Shown in pieces: positions 1 through 8,941 of a stretch of 64,000 bases of DNA (positions within the stretch are counted from its first letter, which is position 1; every line of letters starts with the position of its first letter). The notes below the pieces were generated by a model that did no database searches, was not told where the DNA came from, and saw only the letters and a list, made by a program, of their open reading frames with translations. Source of the DNA: Trichosporon coremiiforme (lineage: Eukaryota > Basidiomycota > Tremellomycetes > Trichosporonales > Trichosporonaceae); contig BCJJ01000011.1 in the NCBI GenBank assembly GCA_039545355.1, positions 62,001-126,000 on the forward strand, given 5' to 3'. Both the position numbers and the translations under genes were made by a program.

Positions 1-761
1 CCGCTGTGGTGGCAATGGCGCAGGTGCAGATCGAAGCATCGAGTCTAGTATAGAACACTCCCGCACTCCCCGGAAGAGTGAGCCCTCGTGCCATGGGGTA
101 CCCGTCCCATGCCTCAGCTGCCTACCTGCAGGCCCCCCCCCCCCAGGTGTGGGTCAGCCCCGTCGGCTGCTTGCCCTCCGCCGGTAGTTGCTGAGGCGCT
201 CAGTCCATGGTGTGGCACACCCGCCTGCGACGACTTGGAGTAACGGACAGACGTGATATAATATGAATGAGTACGCCTCGACAGCTTCTACACAAGTGAA
301 GGCTCGCGCCAGCTTCCATCGATCGCACAAGGCACCCGCCGCCGTCATCAACTCTCCGAAGCCTCTAGCCTCCGCGTCGCGTGGAGTATTCTTGTCGCGT
401 CCAATATCGTCAGTGTACGCTGGCGATGTCCTTCTTCCTGCCGCTGCGGGGCACGCGGGGCACCTGCATTACAGTACAGACAGTGTATCCGATGGCAAGC
501 GGGACATTGTACTGGTCTCGCGGAACCGGCAGTGCTAGCGTAGTAGTAGGTTTGATCGAGCGAGGTCTGGGTGTTGAAACCTTCCAAGCGTTCATTGGAA
601 CAGCTAGCTGCTAAACGTCGAGGCGCCGGGCATGTCTGGGCGTTGAGTCTCACTCGACGCGTATCGGGAACAGGGTCCGTGGCATCTCTCGGTCATTCAA
701 CGCACATAAAAGCAAGCGCAGGAAATCTCCTTCCCATCCCAGCAAGTTTTCCACAAGCACA
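1..761. other. Intergenic, no supportable gene
   Basis: No open frame here looks like a gene; the translations lack domain-like composition. The stretch holds a ten-base C run near 137 and, at 705-712, a TATA-like CATAAAAG about 50 bases before the first secreted-protein gene, for which it is probably the promoter. Confidence 0.5.
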
Positions 762-1151
762 ATGCTCGCCCTCTTCACCGCCCTCCTCTCCCTCGTCGCG
801 GCGTACCCCTCCAACGTGGCGCGCAGCAACAACCCCCTCCCGGGCTACAAGGACGCCCCTCAGGGCGCGATCTGCAACCACACCATGGTCGAGCACGCCG
901 TGCTGAACAGCTGCGAGCAGGCGACGGTCCTCCTCGACTGCCAGTTCCAGACCTCCCCTCCCAACGGGCCGTATCTGTACAAGTGCCCCGGTCTGCCCAT
1001 GGGCACGCCCTACTGCAACACCGAATTCCGCCCCGCCGAGCACAAGTTTGTGGCCGCTTGCACTGCGCCCTTCGCCTACGAAATTGGGTGCACTGAGACG
1101 TACGACAATGGTGTCTTCCGCTACGAGTGCCCTTGGGATGGGCAGGCTTAG
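762..1151 (+). CDS. Small secreted cysteine-rich protein (family member A)
   Basis: A 129-residue single-exon protein of unknown function. Residues 1-15 (MLALFTALLSLVAAY) form a typical signal peptide, so the protein should enter the secretory pathway. The mature part has eight cysteines in two similar modules, each running Cys, then Ser/Ala/Asn-Cys, then Cys, then aromatic-x-Cys-Pro (YKCP in the first, YECP in the second). The same two-module pattern is found in the genes at 3219-4244 and 5206-5592 and in the broken copy at 1661-2040, so these are local paralogues. Between signal peptide and first cysteine lies a short segment after VAR that ends in DAP, reminiscent of a single degenerate unit of the repeat array in 3219-4244. 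A TATA-like CATAAAAG at 705-712 supports this start. I do not recognise a named family; an apoplastic, cell-wall or signalling role is only a guess. Confidence 0.75.
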   Translation: MLALFTALLSLVAAYPSNVARSNNPLPGYKDAPQGAICNHTMVEHAVLNSCEQATVLLDCQFQTSPPNGPYLYKCPGLPMGTPYCNTEFRPAEHKFVAACTAPFAYEIGCTETYDNGVFRYECPWDGQA

Positions 1152-1660
1152 GCACCCTCCGGTGCCGCGGCCGCCGATGGCATACAGCCTTGCTTGTCCC
1201 GTGGAATCGAGACAGTTATGAGTTGTGTAATGCAAAAGCTGAAATGAAGTTCCTATTTTGCGGTGATAAGCAATGCTAAGCCACATCGGATTGTTGCAGC
1301 AGGCGTGTAAGGCATCGAGTCAAGATGGAGTAGCCAATGTTTCCCACTTTGTGAGGGCCCACCGCGTTGTTATCGTCACGTACTGTACGCTATCGATCTC
1401 ACCGCCGCCCCTCGGAGACTTTGAGATCTGTTTCCAGCGGTCGTTGTGAGCCTGGCGCCTGCGGTCTTCGAGAGCACACTACGGCCCGGAGGGCATACTG
1501 CCTTCGCCCCAATGGGAAAATCTCAACGGGGATCGAAGCTCTAGCCTTCGTGCTAGTGCAGCCACCGCCGCCGCCGACGTCACATCGCTCACTGATCGTC
1601 GATTGAGACTAAGCGACTCTGCAATGGCATGCATACCAGCTACGAACACGGCTCCCGCAC
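1152..1660. other. Intergenic between convergent gene and pseudogene
   Basis: About 510 bases between the 3' end of the first secreted-protein gene and the 3' end of the broken paralogue on the other strand. I see no gene or RNA in it. Confidence 0.4.
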
Positions 1661-2040
1661 TCACGCTTCCCAGTACGGACGCCAAGGGCAAGAGTACACG
1701 AAAATCTCGCCCTTCATGAAGTGCCCGATGAGGGGGCATCCTTCGAGCTCCATCTCGTCGAGCGCTCGGTCGCAGTAGAGCTGCGGACTCCGGCTTCGAC
1801 GAAGAAGGCGACGTTGCAGCGTTCGTAATCCTCCTCGGCAAGAGGACACTTGTAGCCCCAGACGCCGTCGTGCTTGTCTCGTTTACTTGTACGGCAGTTA
1901 CGGGAGGTGCCTTCCTCCATACGCCAGTCGTGGTTGCAGGAGAAGATGCGCCAGGTGTCGTCGTTGGTCGAGTAGCATTAAGGGCCCGGATTGCGTACGG
2001 CGATAAGGGAAAGCAGAGCGAGTGCGATGATGAGCACCAT
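1661..2040 (-). pseudogene. Broken paralogue of the secreted cysteine-rich family
   Basis: Read on the minus strand from the ATG ending at 2040, the sequence opens with a good signal peptide (MVLIIALALLSLIAV), then hits an in-frame TAA at 1978-1980. The same frame continues directly into the first cysteine module (CYSTNDD, IFSC, RNC, GYKCP, ERC). Around 1775-1800 the reading must shift frame to recover the second half (LYC, EGC, FVYSCPW), which stops with TGA at 1661-1663. All eight family cysteines and the final SCPW-like motif are present, so this is a recently decayed copy with one nonsense and one frameshift change. No plausible GT-AG intron removes either lesion. Sequencing error could explain one lesion, hardly both. 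Its antiparallel orientation relative to the three intact members suggests an inverted duplication. Confidence 0.7.
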
Positions 2041-3218
2041 GGTGGCTGCTTGTGAGTCAGTGAAGTGTGCAACGGAGAGGAACGATAAGGACGGAGCAAG
2101 CCCTTGCGACCATCAGCGAGGGAAGGAGGCGAGGCACTACATATCATCTAGCAGACGCCAGGCAGATCTGACAGTGGACGGTGTGGCAAGAGTACTGGCC
2201 TCGCCGCTCTAACTACCGGCCGCGCGGCTGCGTAGAAGGAGTCATCGAGACGCCCTCACAGTGTCGGCACTAGACCGGGTGCGAGACGGTCTCGGCTTCG
2301 CTAGTGAGATCCATCGACGGCGCGGCCGTTGCCAGGGTGCGACCAGCACTGAGACGCACCTGACGAGCAGACCACCTTTATTCTACACGGCCCGAACACT
2401 CCATCCTCTTACCTATAAGCCTTCGATCATCCCCTCCGGCTAGTCCTCACGAGATATCGTACAATAATCGCTCTCCTCCGCCACACATGATCAAGTGCGC
2501 AACACGTGACCACAAGGCAGTCAACGACGAGGTTCTTCCGACCCCAAACTCTGTTTCCATCGATGTGCACATAACAAGTTCATCCGATCTCCCGTTCACC
2601 ATCGATCCCTGCGTGTATTCTTTCATTCGCCTTCTGCAGTCTGCACGAGGACCCTACTCGAATTGCATACGTCATGATCGAGCACATGGGCTTGAGCTAG
2701 TCGACACCGCCGCAGGGCCGATCGACGTAAACGCCTTTCTCCGTTACTCCCGTGTTGCCCTTTGCTCGTCGCTACACTCGGCATCGCAACAGGCACAGTC
2801 GGGCAAGCGTCCGGCTATCCATGAGTACGAGATGCGAAGGCTCGGTGGGTGGTGACGTCGTGCGCGACGCTAAATGCATGGGCTACGGCGCGATCGGAGC
2901 ACCGGAATGTCTGTGGAGGCTGTTTGTGCGGAGGAGCGTTGACGCTAAACTCTCGGAGCAGCACAGCCCCGGCCCCGCTAGTGCACTCCCGCGACTGCGA
3001 CATCGGCGCAAGAGAGTGCGAGGACATTGGGACCCACCGCTCGTCGTCACTCGAGATATCGAGGATAGCCAGGGTAGAAGCTTCCGAGTGGGATCGATTC
3101 CGACGCAGAAGATGCGGAATAGTGCATACTTAAGGCCACAGAGAACTGATCTTTCTGAAAACCCAACCCAGCTCTCTTGACTTCTTTGCTTCTCCTCACA
3201 CCTGCAAGCAAGACCACC
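2041..3218. other. Intergenic, promoter region of the repeat-protein gene
   Basis: About 1.2 kb without a supportable gene. It should contain the divergent promoters of the pseudogene and of the repeat-containing secreted protein. A weak TATA-like CATACTTAAG lies near 3124-3133, about 90 bases before the ATG at 3219. Confidence 0.45.
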
Positions 3219-4244
3219 ATGCGCTTCTTCACTGCCCCCCTCCTCCTTTCTGTCGCCGCCAGCGCCGCTGTCATTCAGGGCCGCAACCGCGAGTTCGGAC
3301 CCTGTGCCCCTGGCCACGACAGCATTGAAGCTCGCAACCGTGAATTCGGTCCCGGGGCCCCTGGCCACAAGGACTGTCCCGACCTCGAAGCCCGTAACCG
3401 CGAGTTCGGCCCTGGTGCTCCCTCGCACAAGTGCAACGACAACGAGAAGCGCAACCGCGAGTTCGGCCCCGGTGCGCCTGGCCACAAGGACTGCAACGAG
3501 CTCGAAGCTCGTAACCGCGAGTTCGGGCCCGGCGCTCCTGGCCACAAGTGCGGCGACCACGAGAAGCGCAACCGCGAGTTCGGCCCCGGCGCCCCCGGCC
3601 ATGGCTGCAACGACCTCGAGGAGCGTAACCGCGAGTTTGGTCCTGGTGCTCCCAGCCGTCACTGCCAGGAGGCTCGGAACCGCGAGTTCGGTCCTGGTGC
3701 CCCCGGTCACGGCTGCGGTGATCTCGAGGAACGCAACCGCGAGTTTGGCCTAGGCGCTCCCGGCCACTCCGACTGTCCCCCCATCGAGGCCCGTAACCGC
3801 GAGTTTGGTCCCTGTGCGCCTAGCCACGGAGACGTCGAGGAGCGCAACCGCGAGTTCGGTCCCGGCGCTCCCAGCCACCACTCGGCCACTCCCAACCTCG
3901 CCGAGCGCAACCGCGGTGTCGGACCCGGCGCCCCTGTTCCCGAGGGCCAGCAGTACTGCAACGTGACGAACACGCCCGATGCGCGCAACTACCGCTGCAA
4001 CTACGACCACCAGTACCTGCGCCCGGACTGCAAGAAGTCGAACGACGGCCCCGTCCGCGTGTACTCCTGCCCTCCCGTCCCGAAGGACCAGTCCTTTTGC
4101 GACGAGCAGTACCGCACTGACGTGAACGAGTACATCGCTAGCTGCACCAAGGACTACCGCTTCAACGACGGCTGCAAGAAGTCGCGCGACGGTGACCGCT
4201 ACGTCTTCACCTGCCCCCTTGACACGATGCTCACCAACGAGTAA
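3219..4244 (+). CDS. Secreted protein with 12 tandem RNREFGPGAPGH-type repeats and a C-terminal cysteine domain (family member B)
   Basis: A 341-residue single-exon protein; I know no named family for it. Residues 1-17 are a signal peptide starting MRFFTA, identical at that point to the neighbour at 5206. Residues 22 to about 240 hold twelve units of 17-21 residues. The core RNREFGPGAP is exact in eight units, RNREFGPCAP in two, RNREFGLGAP in one and RNRGVGPGAP in the last. Linkers vary and end in E-A, E-K or E-E before the Arg, so two junctions read KR, a classic Kex2 site, while others are monobasic. Units 1-10 each contain exactly one cysteine. Residues about 246-341 form the eight-cysteine two-module domain shared with the genes at 762 and 5206. 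The ATG at 3219 is chosen because it begins the signal peptide; the open frame runs 14 codons further upstream without a better start. Possible roles are a precursor of processed peptides, a wall or adhesive repeat protein, or a disulfide-linked matrix protein; none is shown. Confidence 0.85.
   Translation: MRFFTAPLLLSVAASAAVIQGRNREFGPCAPGHDSIEARNREFGPGAPGHKDCPDLEARNREFGPGAPSHKCNDNEKRNREFGPGAPGHKDCNELEARNREFGPGAPGHKCGDHEKRNREFGPGAPGHGCNDLEERNREFGPGAPSRHCQEARNREFGPGAPGHGCGDLEERNREFGLGAPGHSDCPPIEARNREFGPCAPSHGDVEERNREFGPGAPSHHSATPNLAERNRGVGPGAPVPEGQQYCNVTNTPDARNYRCNYDHQYLRPDCKKSNDGPVRVYSCPPVPKDQSFCDEQYRTDVNEYIASCTKDYRFNDGCKKSRDGDRYVFTCPLDTMLTNE
3282..3935 (+). repeat. Coding tandem repeat array, 12 units of 51-63 bp
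   Basis: In-frame array inside the secreted protein. Unit lengths in residues are 17, 20, 19, 20, 19, 19, 17, 19, 20, 17, 21 and a final partial unit. The DNA of the core (CGCAACCGCGAGTT-like) is strongly conserved with mostly third-position changes, while linkers diverge in sequence and length. This points to selection on the core peptide rather than only recent slippage. Confidence 0.9.
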
Positions 4245-5205
4245 ACGAATGGACGCTTAAGCCGAGTCATCCCGGTAGTCCGTACACGTTCCTGTAACTA
4301 TTCAACTTCACATGCATACATTCTTCAGCACATGAGCAGAGCACATGAGCAGCGTTCGAGCTGGCACGGCGACGCAGCCACCAGCGGGTATCAGTCGACG
4401 CTTCGGCCACTTCGGCGAGTCTCCCTACTGTCCCTCGACACGTGCTGGCCGTGAGTCATCATCGCATAGGTAGCGGAAACGGCCTGGTCTTGCACTCTGC
4501 GCTCCCGAGAGCCGAGAGGCGATGAACGGGAATGTTTCAAGTCTTCGGACTATTCTGACTCTTCGCTACTCTGCTGGAATGGGCCTGGGGTGTCACCGAA
4601 CAGCGGACCTGGATGGAACGCTGGGTGTGCCTCGGTGTGCCATGGCAGAACTTTGGGCCAAACTTTAGACTCTGCCACCTTGTTCCCCAGGCGGTTCGTG
4701 ACTCACTGCACCGCCTCTGTTTCGTGTCACGTTCGCTGACAGCAACACCCGCCCATGCCGCGTGGTTCATTCCCGATGACACTGATGGTAAACTGGAAAC
4801 GCAGACCTTCTGTGCTTGGCGCGTCACTCATGTAAGGTGCAAGGAGGTGCTCGGAAGCAGCTTTGTTGCTCCCTGTGCGTTTGGTCGTCGCCGGAACGGC
4901 CCCCGGAATGTCTCCCGGAGGTGTCGGATGCCATAGCTAGTGGCACTTAACTGATCCCGACAAGCCGGAGGTCGACGTGGTTGGCCTCGGTTCGTTCCGA
5001 TAGCGACTAGATGGGTGCTCTTTATGCATAACGAGATGGCTTGTGGCACCTTGACTCTTTCCAGAGCCACCGAACTTGGCTATTGACGACTCTGGAGGGC
5101 ATATTCATGCATATATAAGCATGCCCAGAGGCCCCTCTCCTCATCTCACCAACAACTTCCAACTTCTCCAACCTCTTCCAGCTCTACCAAGCTCCAAACA
5201 ACAAG
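4245..5205. other. Intergenic, promoter of the third secreted-protein gene
   Basis: About 960 bases without a supportable gene. Towards its end lies a clear TATA box (see 5112-5118) inside an AT-rich patch with short palindromes around ATGCAT and GCATGC. Confidence 0.45.
5112..5118 (+). promoter_or_regulatory. TATA box of the secreted-protein gene at 5206
   Basis: A perfect TATATAA about 88 bases upstream of the ATG at 5206, in a region that is otherwise GC-rich. This fits an inducible, TATA-dependent promoter. Confidence 0.6.
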
Positions 5206-5592
5206 ATGCGCTTCTTCACCGCTTCCCTCCTCGTCGCCCTTGCGACGGGCGCATCTGCCAACCTCCTCACCGTGCGCTCCCTGGACGCCCGCGGCACTGC
5301 CGAGTCCTTCTGCGACATTCATAACAAGGCCGACGCAACCGTCTACAGCTGCAACCACGAGCAGACGTCCAGCGTCGAGAACTGTACGCACTCCAAGGAT
5401 GGCGACCGCTTCGTGTACAGCTGCCCCCCTATCGCTAAGGGTGAGGACTTCTGCGACGCCGAGTTCCGCCCCGAGTCCAACGAGTTTGTCGCCAGCTGCA
5501 CCACCGAGGCCCAGTTCAACGACAAGTGTGTCAAGGCCAAGAGCGGCGACAGGTGGGAGTACTCGTGCCCCCTTGACTCCCTTGACCAGTAA
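5206..5592 (+). CDS. Small secreted cysteine-rich protein (family member C)
   Basis: A 128-residue single-exon protein. Residues 1-18 (MRFFTASLLVALATGASA) form a signal peptide that shares its MRFFTA start with the repeat protein at 3219. The mature part has eight cysteines in two modules: FCDIHN, YSC, ENC, YSCPP, then FCDAEF, ASC, DKC, YSCPL. The second module aligns closely with that of the repeat protein, which reads FCDEQY, ASC, GC, FTCPL. This member lacks the repeat array; only a short LDAR-GTAES segment separates the signal peptide from the first cysteine. It looks like the basic form from which the repeat protein arose, or the reverse after array loss. A TATA box lies 88 bases upstream. 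Function unknown; extracellular location is a firm inference. Confidence 0.8.
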   Translation: MRFFTASLLVALATGASANLLTVRSLDARGTAESFCDIHNKADATVYSCNHEQTSSVENCTHSKDGDRFVYSCPPIAKGEDFCDAEFRPESNEFVASCTTEAQFNDKCVKAKSGDRWEYSCPLDSLDQ

Positions 5593-5780
5593 GCGAGTCT
5601 GCCGCGTCGTCGCACCCGCGATGCCATGTTTCGATCGAAAGTGAATAGTGGATAGTGAATGTGAATATTCCGTAGTCGTATGTACATCTCAACATGCACT
5701 GCGTCTACGCCGCTAGAGCAAAGGTCAGTTGCGAGATTGCAGCTGTTCAGAGCAAAGCTCGTGCCACTGGGTGCCTCAAC

Positions 5781-5786
5781 CACGTG
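5781..5786 (+). promoter_or_regulatory. E-box CACGTG upstream of homoserine dehydrogenase
   Basis: The palindrome CACGTG lies 87 bases before the ATG at 5873. Similar spacing recurs at three other genes in the window. A bHLH factor of the Cbf1 type is a candidate binder, by general knowledge only. Confidence 0.35.
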
Positions 5787-5828
5787 GCGTCCTACTTTTG
5801 CCCAGATTGCGTGACGTTTGATAGCCGA

Positions 5829-5843
5829 CCGACTCGGAGTCGG
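5829..5843. repeat. Short inverted repeat in the homoserine dehydrogenase leader
   Basis: CCGACT and AGTCGG arms separated by CGG, 30 bases before the ATG. It could form a small hairpin in the 5' leader or be a dimeric protein site; no function is shown. Confidence 0.35.
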
Positions 5844-5872
5844 AATTGTCAACTCCTCCAAAAATCACCACC

Positions 5873-7012
5873 ATGTCCGCAGTCGCTCCCCGCCCCGTCC
5901 CCGTCGCCCTCATCGGTCTCGGCGGTGTCGGAAAGGCCATTCTCCAGCAGCTCCTCTCCCCCCCTCTCTCGAACAAGTTCAACCTCGTTCTCATCGCCAA
6001 CTCGAAGCTCTCGCTCTCGCTTCCTCTCCCCGAGGGCCAGCTCAGCCCCAACAACTTCCTCCCCATCCTCGAGCAGCACGGAAAGCCCCTCGATGTCTCC
6101 TCCGTCATCTCCGTTCTCCAGGCCCACCCCGACGGCAACGGTGTGCTCATCGACTCGACCGGCTCGGACGCCATCCCCTCGCTCTACCCCACCATCCTCG
6201 GCATGGGCGTCAACCTCGTGACGCCGAACAAGAAGGGTTTCTCGGGCGACCAGTCGCTCTACGACCAGATCCAGTCGCTCACCTTCCCCAACTCGTCTAC
6301 GCTCGCTTACGGCGAGTCGACCGTCGGTGCCGGCCTCCCCATCCTCTCGACGCTGAAGGACCTCGTCGAGACCGGCGACGAGATCGAGAAGATCGAGGGC
6401 GTCTTCTCCGGCACCCTCTCGTACATCTTCAACGAGTACTCGAAGCCTGAGGGCTCCGACGTCAAGTTCTCTGACGTCGTCAAGGTCGCCAAGGACAGCG
6501 GCTACACCGAGCCTGACCCCCGCGACGACCTGTCGGGCACCGACGTCGCGCGCAAGCTCACGATCCTCTCCCGCCTCGTCCCCGGCGCGCCCAAGCTCGA
6601 GAAGGGCGCGTTTTCCGTCCCGACGCAGTCTCTCGTGCCCCCCGCCCTTGAGGACGCGAAGGACAAGGAGGACTACCTCGCGCGCCTCCCCGAGGGCGAC
6701 GAGTACTTTGCCAACCTCCGCGCCGAGGCCGAGAAGGAGGGCAAGGTCGTGCGCTACGTTGGTGTCATCGACATGAAGACGGGCAAGGTCGAGTGCAAGC
6801 TCGGCAAGTACGACAAGGACCATGCCTTCGCCACCGCCCTCAAGGGAAGCGACAACATCATCTCCTTCTCCACCAAGCGCTACTCGCCCCGCCCCCTCAT
6901 CATCCAGGGTGCTGGCGCCGGCGCCGACGTCACTGCCATGGGATGCACCTCGGACCTCCTCAAGATCTACGAGCGTGTCCGCACCCTCCCTACTCCTGCC
7001 AAGTCGGCCTAA
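5873..7012 (+). CDS. HOM6: Homoserine dehydrogenase
   Basis: A 379-residue cytosolic enzyme that reduces aspartate semialdehyde to homoserine with NAD(P)H, at the branch to threonine and methionine. The N-terminus has the dinucleotide-binding GLGGVGKAIL near residue 12. Family motifs follow in order: TPNKKGFSGD with the catalytic Lys region, YGESTVGAGLPI, SGTLSYIFN and YTEPDPRDDLSGTDVARK, the homoserine dehydrogenase signature. Length matches the monofunctional fungal enzyme, without an aspartokinase domain. The ATG at 5873 sits in a strong CACCATG context; an upstream in-frame TTG is not needed. Single exon. The 3' end converges on the sideroflexin gene 130 bases away. Confidence 0.95.
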   Translation: MSAVAPRPVPVALIGLGGVGKAILQQLLSPPLSNKFNLVLIANSKLSLSLPLPEGQLSPNNFLPILEQHGKPLDVSSVISVLQAHPDGNGVLIDSTGSDAIPSLYPTILGMGVNLVTPNKKGFSGDQSLYDQIQSLTFPNSSTLAYGESTVGAGLPILSTLKDLVETGDEIEKIEGVFSGTLSYIFNEYSKPEGSDVKFSDVVKVAKDSGYTEPDPRDDLSGTDVARKLTILSRLVPGAPKLEKGAFSVPTQSLVPPALEDAKDKEDYLARLPEGDEYFANLRAEAEKEGKVVRYVGVIDMKTGKVECKLGKYDKDHAFATALKGSDNIISFSTKRYSPRPLIIQGAGAGADVTAMGCTSDLLKIYERVRTLPTPAKSA

Positions 7013-7142
7013 ACGCGGAGAGTCTAGGCAGCAGCTAAGAGAGAATCGATAGATGCGCAAAGCGGCATGAAGTCTATGTTCTAAAAAATGCATGAAAGTG
7101 TCCGGCGATTGTACCTAGTGCCCAAGACTGAATATCGATACT

Positions 7143-8545
7143 CTAAAGACCCTTGTTGAAGTAGACCTTCTCGTGGTACTTGTGGAACTTAGATTCGAGC
7201 TTGTCCGTGCTCACGGAGGCGCGCTGGGGGAAGTACGCGATAGCGGGGGGCAGGAAGAGTCCGAGACTGAGGCCAATGAGCGTGAGCTGGGTGAGGTTGC
7301 TGAGCGTGTGTCCGCGGGGACCGACGAAAGCCCCCCGGTGCTGGAGGTACGTCATGACCATGGGCGGGATGATGAGCGTGGGGATGTTGGTCAGGACACG
7401 CGACGCGGCAGACTGCATGACGGCCATCTGGCCCGCGCGGGGCGACTTGCCGAGGTCCGTCTTGGTCTCGTCGCCGCGCGCGTCCTGCGTGATCTGGAAC
7501 ACGTCCACGCCGTCGCGCATCTCCTTCCAGCGAATGCAGGAGATGTTGACTACTCCGGCGGAAGCGACCGCGGCGAAGGGGACAAGCTTGGAGAGAATGT
7601 TCTTGGCCGCGGCTGAGACCCGCAGGCGGGGGACGAGGCGCGTCAGACCGACCGCGAGACCGACGGACGTGACCGTCGCCGCGACGTAGGCGGTGCCGAT
7701 CTCCTGCGGGGACATCTCGATCGACTTGTTCGCGTTTGAGAAGTTGACGGCAACCTGGGCGTTAGCTGGCGTCTATGGTGACATTCGAGCTCCTTGAGGA
7801 AGAGACACGATCAGGCGGGCAAGCCCTTGCAGGCATAATGCGTAAAGCCCCATCGGCAGAAGGAACTCATCGCGTCGAGGACATGCTTGCTCCGCGCACA
7901 TACGGCCCAGCGCACGTCTATGCGCATGCTGGACTGACCGCATGTAGCTTGCCCGAGAAGACGATGTGGTGAGACATCGGTGCCGTCATGCACGCGTCAA
8001 GCCACAAAGGTACCAGCGCTGTCGGCGACCTCCGTCTCACCGCTGCTTCACGAGATCTCTAATCCCTCTTACGGCCCTGAAGCTCAACTTACGTTCAGAG
8101 TCTGGTTAGCCCACTGCCAGAAGATGATGCTTCCTAGGGACGGGTTAGGCTTGAGCATACCCGCGCAAATGAGCAGGTTGGTCGGCACGAACGCGCTCAT
8201 GCGGAACGGCAGCGGGACCGGCTTGCCGGTATCGGGGTGGATAGACGAGTTAACGAGCTGCTTGGCCTTGTCGTACTTGTCGCGCGTGTCGGCGTCGACC
8301 CACACGCCGTCCTTGCCGGCCGCCTTGATCTTGGCGTCCCAGCCGCGCGCGAACGAGACGGCATCGTCGAGCTGCTGGCCCGAGGCGAGGAGCGTCAGAG
8401 GGCTAGTCGTGCTGTAGAAGTACGCGAGACGGCCGCCATACGTGCCCAGGTCGTACTTGGGCTTGGCTGGGGGTCAGCCGGGAATGAAAGGGTAATGCTT
8501 ACAGATGTCGAAGAGACCCTCGGCGTTGGGTGTGTCGCGGCTCAT
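7143..8545 (-). CDS. FSF1: Sideroflexin, mitochondrial inner-membrane amino-acid carrier
   Basis: Three exons (8545-8503, 8466-8093, 7754-7143) give 342 residues. Sideroflexins are multi-spanning inner-membrane proteins; SFXN1 imports serine for one-carbon metabolism. The start MSRDTPNAEGLFDIS|KPKYDLGTYGGR matches the family's FDxSKPxxDxxTYxGR opening. Downstream are HPDTGKPVPLPFRMSAFVPTN and IFWQWANQTLN|VAVNFSNANKS, the family signatures, then four or so hydrophobic segments. Intron 1 is only 36 nt with CTGAC seven bases from the AG. Intron 2 is 338 nt, long for this region, with donor GTAAGT and acceptor GCTAACGCCCAG. Both junctions keep frame and give continuous family sequence. It diverges from the SREBP gene with about 400 bases between the starts. 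Confidence 0.93.
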
Positions 8546-8941
8546 GGTCGTCGTTGGTGAGGTTGTCCGAAGCAACAAAAGAATTCTGACTCGGCAATGT
8601 AAGTTGCTGCGGGGTCATGCTCCGGGCCAGTGCCTGGGGAAAAACCTCGGGTGCAACCAGCCAAGCCAGGCACGGCAGCTGCACACCCGGCCCGGGCTCC
8701 CTTTCGGCCCAGGGCGGGGGCCACCGTGGGGAATGCGCTCTTCAGGGTCTTGCCACGCCGAAGCCACGCGGACCACGCGAGTCGTGCCATCGTATCGTTC
8801 GATGTTCAAAGTGTTGCCACCTCCGAAGTGGGACGATTACCAGCCAGGCAGTCGTCTCATCACGTTTCTCACTCACGACTTGCTTAAACTCCACTACACG
8901 ACACCTTTGAGCACCACACACATCCACAGCCAACTTTCACC
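8546..8941. other. Divergent promoter between sideroflexin and SREBP
   Basis: About 400 bases shared by two divergent genes. Some open frames exist but none is domain-like. No clear sterol-response element was seen. Confidence 0.4.

Noticed and set aside
3275..3610. Open frames antisense to, or shifted within, the repeat array, with their own APGPNSRLR-like repeats
   Set aside because: They are shadows of the in-frame repeat. Only the plus-strand frame has a signal peptide, conserved third-position pattern and a family C-terminus.
3282..3935. Firm call as a dikaritin/RiPP precursor or mating pheromone
   Set aside because: No neighbouring tyrosinase-, UstY- or peptidase-like gene, and only two KR sites. 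It is kept as a hypothesis only.
5849..7093. 414-codon open frame antisense to homoserine dehydrogenase, and similar long antisense frames over HIS5, uL24m, APN1 and G6PDH
   Set aside because: High GC and codon bias leave antisense frames open. Composition is repetitive Val/Asp/Leu/Arg, with no domains, while the sense frames are clear enzymes.
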